The translations under genes and the position numbers were made by a program. This document shows positions 8,590 to 18,839 of a stretch of 64,000 nucleotides of DNA, one piece after another. Each line of letters opens with the position of its first letter. Position 1 is the stretch's first letter. The notes below the pieces were generated by a model. That model was not told where the DNA came from. It was given only the letters and a program-made list of their open reading frames with translations, and ran no database searches. Source of the DNA: Variovorax sp. MHTC-1 (GTDB lineage Bacteria > Pseudomonadota > Gammaproteobacteria > Burkholderiales > Burkholderiaceae_C); assembly GCF_003984645.1 (NCBI RefSeq), contig NZ_RWKI01000009.1:62001-126000 (forward strand), in the 5' to 3' direction.

Positions 8590-9561
8590 ATGGCATTCCT
8601 CACCTCCCTGATCCTCGCTGCCTTCGTCGGCTATATCGGAGCCTGGTATTTCGGCGCGGTCGAAGGCAATTTCGCGCTGCTGCTGTTCCTGGCCACCGTC
8701 GTCACCGGCTTCTACTGGCTGGCGGAGCGCTTCTATTTCCTGCCGAAGCGCCGGCAGGCGGCCGAGGCGCTGGATACATCGCTGGTCCAGCGCCGCGAAG
8801 AGCTGGCTCGCCAGGGCATCACGCAGGTCGATACCGTGGACGCCAAGGCGCGCGAGCGTTTGGTCATGCAGCCGTGGTGGCTGGACTGGACCGCGGGCCT
8901 GTTCCCCGTGATCCTGGCCGTGTTCCTGCTGCGTTCCTTCCTGTTCGAGCCCTTCAAGATTCCTTCGGGCTCGATGATGCCGACCCTGCTTACGGGCGAC
9001 CTGATCCTGGTGAACAAGTTCACCTACGGCTTGCGGCTGCCGGTCATCAACACCAAGTTGACCGACGGCACGCCGCCGGCGCGGGGCGACGTGATGGTGT
9101 TCCGCTACCCGCCCAAGCCGAGCATGGACTACATCAAGCGCGTGATCGGCGTGCCGGGCGACGAGGTGGCCTACCTCAACAAGAAGCTCACCATCAATGG
9201 CCAGCCGGTCGACAAGCAGCCCGTGCCCGACTACTTCGACGAGGAGGCGATGCGCTACCTCAAGCAGTATTCTGAGAACCTGGGCGGCAAGGAGCACAGG
9301 CTGCTCAACGACGATACGCGCCGCGCGGGGCTCTCCGAGGTCGAGATCATGGCGTTCCCGAATCAGGAAAATTGCCGCTACAGTGTCGAGGGCGTGGTGT
9401 GCAAGGTGCCCGCCGGCCAGTATTTCATGATGGGCGACAACCGCGACAATTCGCTCGACTCGCGCTACTGGGGTTTTGTTCCGGATAAGAACATCGTGGG
9501 CAAGGCCTTCTTCGTCTGGATGAATTTCGGCAATCTCAAGCGCATCGGCGGATTCCAATAA
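8590..9561 (+). CDS. lepB: signal peptidase I
   Basis: 323 residues. Two N-terminal membrane segments (about 2-22 and 28-48), a cytoplasmic linker, and a third hydrophobic stretch at about 103-117 lead into the catalytic domain. The Ser-Lys dyad is present: Ser128 in IPSGSMMPTL and Lys183 in DYIKRVIGVPGD; GDNRDNSLDSRYWG is the conserved box near the end. It cleaves Sec and Tat signal peptides on the periplasmic face. The ATG at 8590 follows lepA directly with AAGAAG before it; the frame is open further upstream only as a shadow of lepA. Confidence 0.96.
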   Translation: MAFLTSLILAAFVGYIGAWYFGAVEGNFALLLFLATVVTGFYWLAERFYFLPKRRQAAEALDTSLVQRREELARQGITQVDTVDAKARERLVMQPWWLDWTAGLFPVILAVFLLRSFLFEPFKIPSGSMMPTLLTGDLILVNKFTYGLRLPVINTKLTDGTPPARGDVMVFRYPPKPSMDYIKRVIGVPGDEVAYLNKKLTINGQPVDKQPVPDYFDEEAMRYLKQYSENLGGKEHRLLNDDTRRAGLSEVEIMAFPNQENCRYSVEGVVCKVPAGQYFMMGDNRDNSLDSRYWGFVPDKNIVGKAFFVWMNFGNLKRIGGFQ

Positions 9562-9590
9562 TCGAGCATTTCATTCGAGGGATAGAGGGC

Positions 9591-9950
9591 ATGAGAGCAA
9601 GAAGTCAATCCAAACGGGGCCAGCGCGGCATCTCGTTCATCGGGCTGTTGTTCGTCGCGGGCGTGCTGGCCTGCCTGGGCGTGGTTGCCGCGCAGGTGAT
9701 CCCGACCCTGATCGAATACCAGGCGATCGACAAGGCCGCCAACAAGGCCAAGGAAGGCACGACGGTGCCCGAAGTCCGAGCCATCTTCGATCGTGCGCAG
9801 GCCATCGACGACTTCAAATCGGTCACCGGCAAGGACCTCGACGTGCAGAAGGTCGGCGACAAGGTCGTGGTCTCTTATTCCTACGAGCGCGAAATTCATC
9901 TGTTTGGCCCGGCTTTCCTGCTGTTGAAATACAAGGGCCAGTCCCGCTAG
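9591..9950 (+). CDS. DUF4845 family membrane protein
   Basis: 119 residues with one membrane helix at about 14-34 (ISFIGLLFVAGVLACLGVV) and a small soluble domain. It matches the DUF4845 proteins found between lepB and rnc in beta-proteobacteria by position, length and the N-terminal QRGISFIGLL segment. The short basic leader before a hydrophobic helix recalls minor pseudopilins, but there is no GFTLIE-type cleavage site. Function unknown. GAGG lies 10 bases before the ATG. Confidence 0.8.
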   Translation: MRARSQSKRGQRGISFIGLLFVAGVLACLGVVAAQVIPTLIEYQAIDKAANKAKEGTTVPEVRAIFDRAQAIDDFKSVTGKDLDVQKVGDKVVVSYSYEREIHLFGPAFLLLKYKGQSR

Positions 9951-9995
9951 GATGAAACGCCCCCACGCCCACGCCGGCCCGGCGTCGACCGCACT

Positions 9996-10697
9996 GTGAA
10001 CGAAGGTGGTCTTGCCGCGCTGCAGGCGCGCCTCCAGCATTCGTTCTCGGACGCGCGGCTGCTCCAGCTTGCGCTGACGCATCGCAGCTTTTCGGCCGAC
10101 CACAACGAGCGGCTCGAGTTCCTCGGCGATTCGGTGCTGAACCTCGCCGTCGCCCACCTTCTCTATGAGCGCCTTTCGGAATTGCCCGAAGGCGATCTCT
10201 CCCGCGTGCGCGCCAACCTGGTGAAGCAGGAGACGCTGCACCAGCTAGCGCTCAAGCTCGCGCTGTCCCCACTGCTGCGGCTCGGCGAGGGCGAGGCGCG
10301 CTCGGGCGGCCCGAATCGTCCCTCGATCCTGGCCGATGCGCTCGAGGCGCTGATCGGCGCCGTCTACCTCGACGCCGGCTATGGCCCGGCGCAGGCGCTG
10401 GTGCGCCGCCTCTACGAATCGGTGGCGATCACGCCGCGCATGGAGGCGGTGGCCAAGGACCCGAAAACCGAATTGCAGGAATGGCTGCAGGGTCACAAAA
10501 TGAAGCTGCCGGTCTATCGCGTGGTCGGCACGCTGGGCGCGGCGCACAAGCAGACTTTCGATGTCGAATGCGCAGTCCCCGATCTGGGCCTCAGCGAACG
10601 CGGCATCGGCGGCTCGCGCCGCGCCGGTGAGCAGGCCGCCGCGGCGGCCATGTTGATCCGGCTCAAGGCGCGCAGCGAGGCAAAGGCATCCACATGA
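9996..10697 (+). CDS. rnc: ribonuclease III
   Basis: 233 residues. Double-strand-specific RNase for rRNA and mRNA processing. The signature [13 protein letters not shown] gives metal-binding Glu41 and Asp45; Asp114 and Glu117 lie in [17 protein letters not shown] dsRNA-binding domain fills about 155-225 ([17 protein letters not shown] to [12 protein letters not shown]). It starts at GTG 9996; no ATG gives a complete N-terminus. Its TGA overlaps the era ATG, the classic rnc-era arrangement. Confidence 0.95.
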   Translation: MNEGGLAALQARLQHSFSDARLLQLALTHRSFSADHNERLEFLGDSVLNLAVAHLLYERLSELPEGDLSRVRANLVKQETLHQLALKLALSPLLRLGEGEARSGGPNRPSILADALEALIGAVYLDAGYGPAQALVRRLYESVAITPRMEAVAKDPKTELQEWLQGHKMKLPVYRVVGTLGAAHKQTFDVECAVPDLGLSERGIGGSRRAGEQAAAAAMLIRLKARSEAKAST

Positions 10698-11662
10698 ACG
10701 ACCCCATCGATTCCATCACCATCCCTCCTGCAGAGGGCGAGGACGCCGCGGGGCCGAATCCTTCGCAGCGCTGCGGCCTGGTGGCCATCGTCGGCAAGCC
10801 CAACGTCGGCAAGTCGACCTTGCTCAATGCGCTGGTCGGCCAAAAGATCAGCATCACCTCGCGCAAGGCGCAGACCACCCGCCACCGCATCACCGGCATG
10901 CGCACGCTGGGCTCGACGCAGTTCGTCTTCGTCGATACGCCGGGATTCCAGACGCTGCACGCCAACGCGCTCAACCGGTCCCTGAACAAGACCGTGGTGG
11001 GCGCGGTGTCGGACGTAGACCTGATCCTGTTCGTGGTCGAGGCCGGCAGCTTCACGCCGGCCGACGAGCGCGTGCTCAAGCTCCTCGGTGCCGGCATCCC
11101 GACGGTGCTGATCGCCAACAAGCTCGACAACGTGCACCGCCGGGGCGACATCGCGCCCTGGCTGCAGACGATGCAGCAGAAGCATGCCTTCGCCGAGTTC
11201 GTCCCGATGTCGGCCAAGAACCCGAAGGACATCGAGCGCCTGTTCGGCATCTGCGAAAAGTACCTGCCCGAGCAGGCCTGGTGGTACGCCGAAGACGAGC
11301 TCACCGATCGCAGCGAGCGCTTCCTCGCGAGCGAGCTGGTGCGCGAGAAGCTGTTCCGCCTCACCGGCGACGAGCTGCCCTACACCTCGACCGTCGTCAT
11401 CGACAAGTTCGAGGAAGAGCCGCCCGCGCGCAAGGGCCAGAAGCGCCTGCTGCGGATCGCCGCCACGATCGTCGTCGAGCGCGACGGCCACAAGGCGATG
11501 GTGATCGGCGACAAGGGAGAACGCATCAAGCGCATCGGTACCGAAACGCGGCAGGAGCTCGAGAAGCTGGCGGATGCCAAGGTGTTCCTCGAGCTCTGGG
11601 TCAAGGTTCGTTCGGGGTGGGCGGACGACGAGGCTCGCGTGCGCTCCTTCGGCTACGAGTGA
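10694..11662 (+). CDS. era: GTPase Era
   Basis: 322 residues, slightly longer than E. coli Era because of an N-terminal extension of about 25 residues. G1 GKPNVGKS at 34-41, G3 DTPGFQ, G4 NKLD, then a C-terminal KH domain ([13 protein letters not shown]). It binds 16S rRNA near the anti-Shine-Dalgarno and helps 30S assembly. The start overlaps the rnc stop by four bases, so the two are translationally coupled. Confidence 0.96.
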   Translation: MNDPIDSITIPPAEGEDAAGPNPSQRCGLVAIVGKPNVGKSTLLNALVGQKISITSRKAQTTRHRITGMRTLGSTQFVFVDTPGFQTLHANALNRSLNKTVVGAVSDVDLILFVVEAGSFTPADERVLKLLGAGIPTVLIANKLDNVHRRGDIAPWLQTMQQKHAFAEFVPMSAKNPKDIERLFGICEKYLPEQAWWYAEDELTDRSERFLASELVREKLFRLTGDELPYTSTVVIDKFEEEPPARKGQKRLLRIAATIVVERDGHKAMVIGDKGERIKRIGTETRQELEKLADAKVFLELWVKVRSGWADDEARVRSFGYE

Positions 11663-11692
11663 GCCGCCAGTTGGCCAGCGTGAGAGGCTGAG

Positions 11693-12466
11693 ATGGCCGC
11701 CGCGCACCGCATTTCGCACGAACCGGCCTACGTGCTCCACCGCTACGACTGGAGCGAGTCCAGCCTAATCCTCGAGGTCTTCACCCGCCATCACGGCCGC
11801 ATCGCGCTGGTGGCGAAAGGCGCCAAGCGGCCCAGTTCCAACTTTCGCCCGGTGCTGTTGCCGTTGCAGCCTCTGCAGCTTTCCTACGGCGGAGACGCCG
11901 AGATCCGCACGCTCAAGGCCGCCGAATGGATGGGCGGCCACGTGATGCCGACCGGCGAGGCGCTGCTGTCGGGCTACTACCTCAACGAGCTCCTGCTGCG
12001 CCTGCTGGCCCGGGACGACGCGCACGAGGCGTTGTTCGACGCCTATGCAGGCGCGGTGCAGGTGCTGGCGGGCGACCATGCGCACGCCCAGGCCGCCACG
12101 CAGGCGGCGGCGCTGCGAGCCTTCGAGCTTCTGCTGCTGCGCGAGGTCGGCCTGCTGCCGGCGCTCGATGTCCAAACCCTCACGCTGACGCCGCTGGATG
12201 CGGACGCGCGCTACACCTTGGTGCCCGAAGCGGGTCTGCGCCAGGCTGTCGACGATGAAGCCGCGCTGAGCGGCGCCGAATGGCAGGCTCTGGAGCGTTC
12301 CCTTGGGGACCGGGCGCCATTCCCCGCCACACTGCGCCTGGTCGCCCTGATGAACGGCGGCACCAACAGTGCCTTGCGCAACCAGCTGCGCACGCTGCTC
12401 AACTACCATTGCGGCGTGAGCATGCTGCGCACGCGCCAGATGATGAGAGACTTGCAAGCCTTATGA
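11693..12466 (+). CDS. recO: DNA repair protein RecO
   Basis: 257 residues. The N-terminal OB fold has [20 protein letters not shown] and [15 protein letters not shown]; an alpha-helical C-terminal part follows. RecO loads RecA with RecR in the RecF pathway and anneals single strands. The zinc Cys motif of some RecO proteins is not evident, which is common in proteobacteria. It follows era by 30 bases and its stop overlaps the pdxJ start. Confidence 0.93.
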   Translation: MAAAHRISHEPAYVLHRYDWSESSLILEVFTRHHGRIALVAKGAKRPSSNFRPVLLPLQPLQLSYGGDAEIRTLKAAEWMGGHVMPTGEALLSGYYLNELLLRLLARDDAHEALFDAYAGAVQVLAGDHAHAQAATQAAALRAFELLLLREVGLLPALDVQTLTLTPLDADARYTLVPEAGLRQAVDDEAALSGAEWQALERSLGDRAPFPATLRLVALMNGGTNSALRNQLRTLLNYHCGVSMLRTRQMMRDLQAL

Positions 12467-13206
12467 GCACTTCCCTGTCGATCAATCTCAACAAGGTTGC
12501 CCTGGTTCGCAACACGCGGCCTCTCGGCATCCCGAGCGTGCTTTTCGCTGCCGCGCTGTGCCTGGATGCCGGCGCGCACGGCATCACCGTGCACCCCAGG
12601 CCCGACGAGCGCCATATCCGCCCGCAGGACGTTCAGGACCTGTCGGAACTGCTGGCCAAGGACTGGCCGCAGGCCGAGTTCAACATCGAAGGCAATCCTT
12701 TCCACAACCTGATGGATTTCGTGCGCGAGCTGCGGCCCCACCAGGCCACCTTCGTGCCCGACAGCGAAACCCAGGCGACCAGCGACCACGGCTGGAACTT
12801 TCCCTACGACGCCGAGCGGCTGCGGCCGGTGATCGCCGAAGCCAAGACGCTGGGTGTCCGCGTGAGCCTGTTCATGGATCCGGAACCCGACATGATGGCA
12901 GCCGCCAAAGCGGCCGGTGCCGACCGCATCGAGCTCTACACAGAGGGCTATGCGTCCTCGCGCGGCACCTCCAAGGCGGATGCGGTGCTGCAGCTCTACG
13001 TTCAGGCGGCGCGCGCCGCGCAGGCTGCCGGCCTCGAAGTCAACGCCGGTCATGACCTGAGTCGAGACAACCTCACGGACTTCCTGCGGGCCGTGCCCAA
13101 CGTGCGCGAGGTCTCGATCGGCCATGCCTTCGTCTCCGACGCCCTGGAGCTCGGCTATGCCGCCGCCACCAAGGACTACCTGCGCTGCATTCGAGAAGCC
13201 ACGTAA
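12463..13206 (+). CDS. pdxJ: pyridoxine 5'-phosphate synthase
   Basis: 247 residues, a TIM-barrel enzyme joining 3-amino-1-hydroxyacetone phosphate and deoxyxylulose phosphate to form PNP. Family marks: [13 protein letters not shown] at the N-terminus, [17 protein letters not shown] and, near the end, [13 protein letters not shown]. The ATG at 12463 overlaps the recO TGA; earlier starts in the frame are shadow. The stop codon TAA opens a family repeat element (13204-13284). Confidence 0.95.
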   Translation: MSTSLSINLNKVALVRNTRPLGIPSVLFAAALCLDAGAHGITVHPRPDERHIRPQDVQDLSELLAKDWPQAEFNIEGNPFHNLMDFVRELRPHQATFVPDSETQATSDHGWNFPYDAERLRPVIAEAKTLGVRVSLFMDPEPDMMAAAKAAGADRIELYTEGYASSRGTSKADAVLQLYVQAARAAQAAGLEVNAGHDLSRDNLTDFLRAVPNVREVSIGHAFVSDALELGYAAATKDYLRCIREAT

Positions 13207-13284
13207 ATGGCCTCCACGCTCGTCACCTCGTGTGCTCGCTGCTCCCCGAGGGGGCGTTCAGCACCCTTCGGGCGGCCGGGCGGA
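13204..13284 (+). repeat. post-stop intergenic repeat, copy A (pdxJ-acpS)
   Basis: Begins with the pdxJ TAA, then ATGGCC, a CGCTC-rich part, CCCCGAGGGGG and a CCTTCGGGCGGCCGGGCGG end. Matches, with changes, copy B after mdh (39974-40062) and copy C after sdhD (37087-37011, minus strand). Similar sequences are, from memory, common between genes in Comamonadaceae. Confidence 0.65.
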
Positions 13285-13291
13285 TGCTGAA

Positions 13292-13687
13292 ATGATCTAC
13301 GGCATCGGCACCGACATCTGCGACATCCGCCGCATCGAGGCGACTTTCGAGCGCCAAGGTGAGCGATTCGCGCAGCGCGTGCTGAGCGACGCCGAGCTCG
13401 CGGTCTGGCGCGCGCGCAGCGCCCGCTGGCCCAAGCGCGGCTTGCGCTACCTGGCCACGCGCTTCTCCGCCAAGGAGGCCTTCAGCAAGGCGATCGGCAA
13501 GGGCATGCGCACGCCGATGAGCTGGCGCCTGTGCGAGATCGCGAACCAGCGCAGCGGCAAACCCGTGATCGTGCTTCATGGCGCGCTGAAGGCTTGGTTC
13601 GAGGCCGAGCACCTGACGGCGCACGTGACCGTGACCGACGAGACCGACTACGCGGCGAGCTTCGTCGTGGTCGAACGCAAAGAATGA
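13292..13687 (+). CDS. acpS: holo-ACP synthase
   Basis: 131 residues. Transfers 4'-phosphopantetheine from CoA to Ser37 of the AcpP encoded at 232. Family motifs: [13 protein letters not shown] at the N-terminus (metal-binding Asp8) and [13 protein letters not shown] in the middle (conserved Glu and Lys). The ATG at 13292 is chosen because the conserved N-terminus begins there; a longer reading would run through the repeat. Its TGA overlaps the nagZ ATG. Confidence 0.94.
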   Translation: MIYGIGTDICDIRRIEATFERQGERFAQRVLSDAELAVWRARSARWPKRGLRYLATRFSAKEAFSKAIGKGMRTPMSWRLCEIANQRSGKPVIVLHGALKAWFEAEHLTAHVTVTDETDYAASFVVVERKE

Positions 13688-14760
13688 CAGACAAGAACGC
13701 ATTGCATGCCCCGTTGATCATCGACGTCGCGGGCACTGGATTGAACGCGGCCGATCGGCGCCGTCTTTCAGATCCATTGGTGGGTGGCGTGATTCATTTC
13801 GCGCGCAACTGGCAGGACCGCGCGCAGATGAGCGCGCTCAATGCCGAGATCAAGGCGCTGCGGCCCGACATCCTCATTTGCGTCGATCACGAGGGCGGCC
13901 GCGTGCAGCGTTTTCGCAGCGACGGCTTCACGCGGCTTCCGTCCATGCGCATGCTGGGCGAGCTGTGGATGGGAGAACCCCTGCGCGCGGCGCAGGTTGC
14001 GGTGGCCTGCGGCCATGTGCTTGCGGCCGAACTCCGCGCCTGCGGCATCGACTTCAGTTTCACGCCTGTGCTCGATCTGGACTACGGTGAAAGCAGCGTG
14101 ATCGGGGATCGCAGCTTCCATCGCGATCCGCGCGTCGTCGCGCTGCTGGCGCGCAGCCTGGCCCACGGACTTTTGCAAGCTGGCATGGCCAACTGCGGAA
14201 AGCATTTCCCCGGCCATGGTTTCGTCAAGGCCGATTCGCACGTCGCGATTCCCGTGGACCGGCGCAGCCTCAAGGCCATCCTGGCGGACGATGCGCGTCC
14301 CTACGACTGGCTGGGCGGCACACTCTCGGCGGTGATGCCGGCGCACGTGATCTACCCCAAGGTCGATGGCCGGCCCGCAGGTTTTTCGGCGAAATGGCTG
14401 CAGCAGATCCTGCGCGGCAAGCTGGGTTTCGATGGCGCCGTGTTCAGCGACGACCTCAGCATGGAGGCGGCACGCCGCATCGAGGGCGAGATGCTGGGCT
14501 ACACCGACGCGGCGCTCGCTGCGCTGGAGGCCGGCTGCGACCTCGCGCTGCTGTGCAATCAGAGCGTGGGCGAGAGCACGGTGCTCGACGAAGTGCTCGA
14601 TGGCCTCGCCGCCGGCCGGCGCAGCGGCCGCTGGAAGCCGGATGCCGCCAGCGAGACGCGCCGGCGCAGCCTGCTGCCGTGTGCACCGGCGCTCGATTGG
14701 GACGCGCTCATGCAGTCGCCGGCCTACCGACGCGCTGCCGCGATGCTTCCGCGTCCCTAG
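13684..14760 (+). CDS. nagZ: beta-N-acetylhexosaminidase NagZ
   Basis: 358 residues, GH3 family. In the cytoplasm it removes GlcNAc from 1,6-anhydro-MurNAc muropeptides during peptidoglycan recycling. KHFPGHG at 173-179 carries the mobile catalytic His; the [10 protein letters not shown] segment (255-257) holds the nucleophilic Asp. The start overlaps the acpS stop by four bases. The stop TAG (14758-14760) overlaps the opposing stop of the next gene by two bases in a CTAG, so the two genes converge with no spacer. Confidence 0.95.
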   Translation: MTDKNALHAPLIIDVAGTGLNAADRRRLSDPLVGGVIHFARNWQDRAQMSALNAEIKALRPDILICVDHEGGRVQRFRSDGFTRLPSMRMLGELWMGEPLRAAQVAVACGHVLAAELRACGIDFSFTPVLDLDYGESSVIGDRSFHRDPRVVALLARSLAHGLLQAGMANCGKHFPGHGFVKADSHVAIPVDRRSLKAILADDARPYDWLGGTLSAVMPAHVIYPKVDGRPAGFSAKWLQQILRGKLGFDGAVFSDDLSMEAARRIEGEMLGYTDAALAALEAGCDLALLCNQSVGESTVLDEVLDGLAAGRRSGRWKPDAASETRRRSLLPCAPALDWDALMQSPAYRRAAAMLPRP

Positions 14761-15266
14761 ACTTCGGGCGACCAGAGCCGCTGGCCGCCGCTTTCGAGGT
14801 GCGTCAGATACAGGCGCAGGTCGAACTCGAGCTGGTGATAGTCCGGCTCCATGTGGGCGCAGAGCTGATAGAAGGCCTTGTCGTGCTCGCGCTCCTTCAG
14901 GTGCGCCAGCTCGTGCACGACGATCATGCGCAGCCATTCGATCGGCACCTCCTTGAACAGGCTCGCAACCCGGATCTCGCGCTTTGCCTTGAGCTTGCTG
15001 CCCTGCACGCGCGAGATGGTCGTGTGGGTGCCGAGCGCGTTGCGAATCACGTGCAGCTTGTTGTCGAAAGCCACCTTGGACAGCGGCTCGGCATTGCGCA
15101 GAAACTCGTTCTTGAGGCCGCTCACGTAGTCGTAGAGCGCGCGGTCGGTGCGGATATCGTGCACGCTGCCGTAGCGCTTCAGCAGCAAGTCGCCAAGCTT
15201 GCCCTGTGCCATGAGATGCTCGACCTGGGCGCGCAGATCCGCTGGATAGGCGGAAAGGTATTTCAT
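14757..15266 (-). CDS. YgjP/SprT-like zinc metalloprotease
   Basis: 169 residues. Zinc motif HELAHLKEREH (His118, Glu119, His122, with His128 nearby) in a WLRMIVVHELAH context, followed by CAHMEPDYHQLEF. This is the YgjP-like metallopeptidase domain (DUF45, PF01863), predicted cytoplasmic and without an assigned substrate. Its ATG overlaps the TGA of the Hsp70 gene, so it is coupled to it and to lysS. The frame is open far upstream, but that part is a shadow of the Hsp70 gene. Confidence 0.85.
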   Translation of the reverse strand: MKYLSAYPADLRAQVEHLMAQGKLGDLLLKRYGSVHDIRTDRALYDYVSGLKNEFLRNAEPLSKVAFDNKLHVIRNALGTHTTISRVQGSKLKAKREIRVASLFKEVPIEWLRMIVVHELAHLKEREHDKAFYQLCAHMEPDYHQLEFDLRLYLTHLESGGQRLWSPEV

Positions 15267-16516
15267 GCAGCGGCGTAGGCCAGGCCGGCGGCCACGCCAC
15301 CGAACAGATCGCCTTCGATGATCTTCGTGCCGGGAAACGCGCGGCGCAGCGCACTTTGGAACGGGCTCAGCGCCGAGGAGCCGCCCGTCAGGTAGATGGC
15401 GTCGAGCATGCCGCCCGTTGTGCCGCTGCGCCGCAAGCATTCGCGCGCGCAGGAAACCACGCTGTCGAGCAGCGCCAAGAGGTGCCGGGCCATGTCGTTC
15501 GCCGTGAGTGCAGCACGCAGGTCTGCGTCCGCGAAAGACAGGTCGATGGCCACGACCTCGTTGGTCGCGGACATCCGGATCTTGGCTTCCTCCACCTCGC
15601 TGGCGATGCGGTGTCCCTGCCGGTCGACAAGCACGTTCATGAGCCGGTCGTGCAGTCGTGGATCGAGGTAGTTGACGCGCAATTCTTGAACCTGCCGGAT
15701 CGCCTTCGGCGCATAGAGCCAGTTGATCAGGTGCCAGGACGACAGTTCGAAGAAGGTCTTGCTCGGAACTTCGCGGCCTTGCGGGCCGATGTGCCGGAAA
15801 CCGAAATGCGGCATCACGCATTCGACGCTGAGCCGCTGATCGAAGTCGGTGCCGCCGATGTGCACGCCGGCGGTGGCCAGCACATCGCGTGAACGGTCCG
15901 CGTTTCCCATGCGTTCGGGACCGAGGCGAACGACCGTGAAATCGGAGGTGCCGCCGCCGAGGTCGACGATCAGCACCAGCGACTCGCGCGTGACGCGCCT
16001 TTCGTAGTCGAAGGCTGCGGCGATCGGTTCGTACTGGAAGCTGACTTCGCCCAGGCCGGCGCTTTGCGCGGCTCGGCGCAGCGTGGCCTCCGCCTCGCGG
16101 TCGCGCACCGCATCGTCATCGACGAAATGCACCGGGCGGCCGATCACGACCCGTGCGGGCTCGACGCCGATTTGCCCTTGGGTGCGCGTCGCAAGCTCCG
16201 ACAGGAAGAGGGCGATGATGTCCTCGAAACTGACCCGCTGGTTGTCGATCTCGGTCTGGTCCTGCATCAGCGAGCTGCCGAGCAGGCTCTTGAGCGATCG
16301 CATCAGCCGGCCTTCGGTGCCGGCGAGGTAGAGCGAAATCGCCTCGCGCCCGAAATGCGTGCTGCGGTCTTCGGAATTGAAGAAGACGGCCGTCGGAATC
16401 GTCGTCGCCGACCCTTCCAGCGGCAGCATGCTGGCAAGTCCGCTTCCCGCCACGCAGGCGACCGCGGAATTGGACGTGCCGAAATCGATGCCGATGGCTG
16501 GAGCGGGCGTCTTCAA
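15263..16516 (-). CDS. short Hsp70-family chaperone (YegD-like)
   Basis: 417 residues. Actin-like ATPase fold: phosphate-1 [13 protein letters not shown] at the N-terminus, phosphate-2 [14 protein letters not shown], and the adenosine motif [13 protein letters not shown] near the end. It stops there, so the substrate-binding domain of DnaK is absent, as in E. coli YegD. Role unknown. The best start is TTG at 16516-16514, overlapping the lysS TGA; no ATG or GTG is close in frame. Its own TGA overlaps the next ATG, giving a lysS-hsp70-metalloprotease operon. Confidence 0.85.
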   Translation of the reverse strand: MKTPAPAIGIDFGTSNSAVACVAGSGLASMLPLEGSATTIPTAVFFNSEDRSTHFGREAISLYLAGTEGRLMRSLKSLLGSSLMQDQTEIDNQRVSFEDIIALFLSELATRTQGQIGVEPARVVIGRPVHFVDDDAVRDREAEATLRRAAQSAGLGEVSFQYEPIAAAFDYERRVTRESLVLIVDLGGGTSDFTVVRLGPERMGNADRSRDVLATAGVHIGGTDFDQRLSVECVMPHFGFRHIGPQGREVPSKTFFELSSWHLINWLYAPKAIRQVQELRVNYLDPRLHDRLMNVLVDRQGHRIASEVEEAKIRMSATNEVVAIDLSFADADLRAALTANDMARHLLALLDSVVSCARECLRRSGTTGGMLDAIYLTGGSSALSPFQSALRRAFPGTKIIEGDLFGGVAAGLAYAAA

Positions 16517-18051
16517 GATTCCCGGCGCAAGGCAGGAAACAGGATCACGTCGCGGATGCTCGGCGAGTCGGTCAGCAACATCATCAGGCGATCGATGCCG
16601 ATGCCGCAGCCGCCGGTGGGCGGCATTCCATATTCCAGCGCGCGGACGAAGTCGTGGTCGTAGAACATAGCCTCGTCGTCGCCGCTGTCCTTGGCCGTGA
16701 CCTGCGCATTGAAGCGTGCGGCCTGGTCTTCGGCATCGTTGAGCTCGCTGAAGCCGTTGCCGAACTCGCGGCCCGTGATGTAGAGCTCGAAGCGCTCAGT
16801 GACCTCTGGGCGCTCGTCGTTGGCGCGCGCCAGCGGCGAGATCTCGGTCGGGTGCTCCATGATGAAGGTCGGCTGCCAGAGCTTTTCTTCCACCGTCTCC
16901 TCGAAGAACATCACCTGCAGGCTCGCCAGGCTGCGCTGCGTGAGCTTGTCCTTTTCTTCGGTGAGGCCGAGCTTGCGCAGCGCGTTGACGAGCCAGGCTG
17001 CATCGTCGGCGTTCGCGCCGGCATCGGTGTGCTTGTGGATCGCCTCGCGGATGGTGAGCCGTTCGAAGGGCGGGCTCAGGTCGACCGCCTTGCCCTGGTA
17101 CTCGAGCTCGAGCTTGCCCACAGTCTTCCGGGCGATCGTGCGGATCAGCGTCTCGGTGAAGTCCATCAGGTCGCGGTAGTTCCAGTAGGCCGCGTAGAAC
17201 TCCATCATCGTGAACTCGGGGTTGTGCCGCACCGAGATGCCCTCGTTGCGGTAGCTCCGGTTGATCTCGAACACGCGCTCGAAGCCGCCGACGATCAGCC
17301 GCTTCAGGTAGAGCTCGGGCGCGATGCGCAGGAACATCTCCTGGTCGAGCGCGTTATGGTGCGTCTTGAAGGGCTTGGCGTTGGCGCCGCCCGGGATCGG
17401 GTGCAGCATCGGCGTCTCGACCTCGAGGAAGTCGTTGACCACCATGAATTCGCGCAGCGCGCTCACGGCACGGCTGCGCGCCGCGAAGCGCTCGCGTGCC
17501 GACTCGTCGGTGATCAGGTCGACATAGCGCTGGCGGTACTTCTGCTCCTGGTCGGCCATGCCGTGGAACTTGTCGGGCAGCGGGCGCAGGCTCTTCGTCA
17601 AAAGGCGCAGCTTCGTGACCTTGACCGAGAGCTCGCCGGTGCGGGTCTTGAAGGCCGAGCCCTCGGCGCCGACGATGTCGCCCAGGTCCCAGTGCTTGAA
17701 TTCGGCGTAGGACTCCTCGCCGACGGCGTCGCGCGTGATGTAGAGCTGGATGCGGCCGGTTGCATCCTGCACGGTCGCGAAGCTGGCCTTGCCCATCACC
17801 CGCTTGAGCATCATGCGGCCGGCCACGCTGACCGCGATCGGATTCGCTTCGAGCAGCTCGGCAGCCGTTTCGCCGTGCGTTGCAACGAGCGCCGCTGCGC
17901 GATCGGCGGGCTTGAAGTCGTTCGGGAATGCGACCCCTTTGCCTTCGGCCTGCGCGGCACGCAGCGCCTTCAGCTTTTCGCGCCGTTCGGCGATGAGCTG
18001 GTTGTCGTCGGCGGCAGGGGTGGGAATGGGGGAGGTCGAAGCGTCTGACAT
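16513..18051 (-). CDS. lysS: lysyl-tRNA synthetase (class II)
   Basis: 512 residues. An N-terminal OB-fold anticodon-binding domain (about 65-165) precedes the class II catalytic domain with motif 2 ([19 protein letters not shown]) and motif 3 ([19 protein letters not shown]). It charges tRNA-Lys. The ATG at 18051 gives the usual N-terminus MSDAS; the frame opens a further 15 codons without a better start. It heads the operon with the Hsp70 and YgjP-like genes. Confidence 0.97.
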   Translation of the reverse strand: MSDASTSPIPTPAADDNQLIAERREKLKALRAAQAEGKGVAFPNDFKPADRAAALVATHGETAAELLEANPIAVSVAGRMMLKRVMGKASFATVQDATGRIQLYITRDAVGEESYAEFKHWDLGDIVGAEGSAFKTRTGELSVKVTKLRLLTKSLRPLPDKFHGMADQEQKYRQRYVDLITDESARERFAARSRAVSALREFMVVNDFLEVETPMLHPIPGGANAKPFKTHHNALDQEMFLRIAPELYLKRLIVGGFERVFEINRSYRNEGISVRHNPEFTMMEFYAAYWNYRDLMDFTETLIRTIARKTVGKLELEYQGKAVDLSPPFERLTIREAIHKHTDAGANADDAAWLVNALRKLGLTEEKDKLTQRSLASLQVMFFEETVEEKLWQPTFIMEHPTEISPLARANDERPEVTERFELYITGREFGNGFSELNDAEDQAARFNAQVTAKDSGDDEAMFYDHDFVRALEYGMPPTGGCGIGIDRLMMLLTDSPSIRDVILFPALRRES

Positions 18052-18142
18052 GGGAGAGGAAGAGGGGCGCAGGCGGTCGCGCGCGCAACCCGCCATTTTA
18101 GCCGGCCGACCCTTGCCCTCGCGCTACGGAATAAAGAGCGGA

Positions 18143-18790
18143 CTACTTGGTAATGCCGGTGCGCGCCAGCAGGTCGCTCACCAGTTCTAGCCGCATGAGC
18201 GGGCTGTCGAGCTCCATCAGGCGCTGCTTGAGCTCCGACTGCACCGGCAGCAGCTCGCACCAGCGGTTGGCCACCCAGCCGCAATCGTCGAAGCGGTAAG
18301 GCGGCGTGATCGGCAGCCGGACGTTCTCGTTGCCCTCGATGCCGCGCCGCTCTTCCAGCGTCTGGACCAGGCGGCGCAGCGCTTCGGCCGTCGGCTGCAG
18401 ATCCTCGGGGACTGCAAGCGCGACGTCATCGGACACCGCCTCGACATCGGCCGTCCACAGCCCGTGCTTGTGGAGTTCGCTGGAACGCACGCGAAAGCGG
18501 TGCGTGCCCACGCATTCGATCTGCATCAAGCCCGCCTGGGGTGCGTCGAACTCGCGGATCACGGCGAGCGTGCCGAGCGCGGCGAAGCTTTCGGCTTGCG
18601 CACCCGCCCTGCGGACCTCCGAGCCCTGCGTGAGGCTGACCACGCCGAAGGGGGCGCCTGCCTTGTGGCACTTGCCGATCATGTCGAGGTAGCGCACCTC
18701 GAAGATGCGCAACGGCAGGAGGCCGCCGGGAAAGAGCACTGTGCCGAGCGGGAACAGGGGAAGGGAATGCAGAAGGGGTTGAGTCGTCAT
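18143..18790 (-). CDS. LON substrate-binding domain protein
   Basis: 215 residues, essentially a lone LON N-terminal domain (PF02190): LPLFPLGTVLFPGGLLPLRIFEVRYLDMI (in adjoining pieces) and GVVSLTQGSEV. It lacks both the AAA and peptidase parts of Lon. Such proteins are common and uncharacterised, probably protein-binding adaptors. It diverges from the YggT gene with about 50 bases between starts, and lies upstream of lysS on the same strand with a 91-base gap. Confidence 0.85.
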   Translation of the reverse strand: MTTQPLLHSLPLFPLGTVLFPGGLLPLRIFEVRYLDMIGKCHKAGAPFGVVSLTQGSEVRRAGAQAESFAALGTLAVIREFDAPQAGLMQIECVGTHRFRVRSSELHKHGLWTADVEAVSDDVALAVPEDLQPTAEALRRLVQTLEERRGIEGNENVRLPITPPYRFDDCGWVANRWCELLPVQSELKQRLMELDSPLMRLELVSDLLARTGITK

Positions 18791-18839
18791 CGATGAACCT
18801 TGCATGGCTATCATCGCATTCCGTCTACGACCGCGCGCC

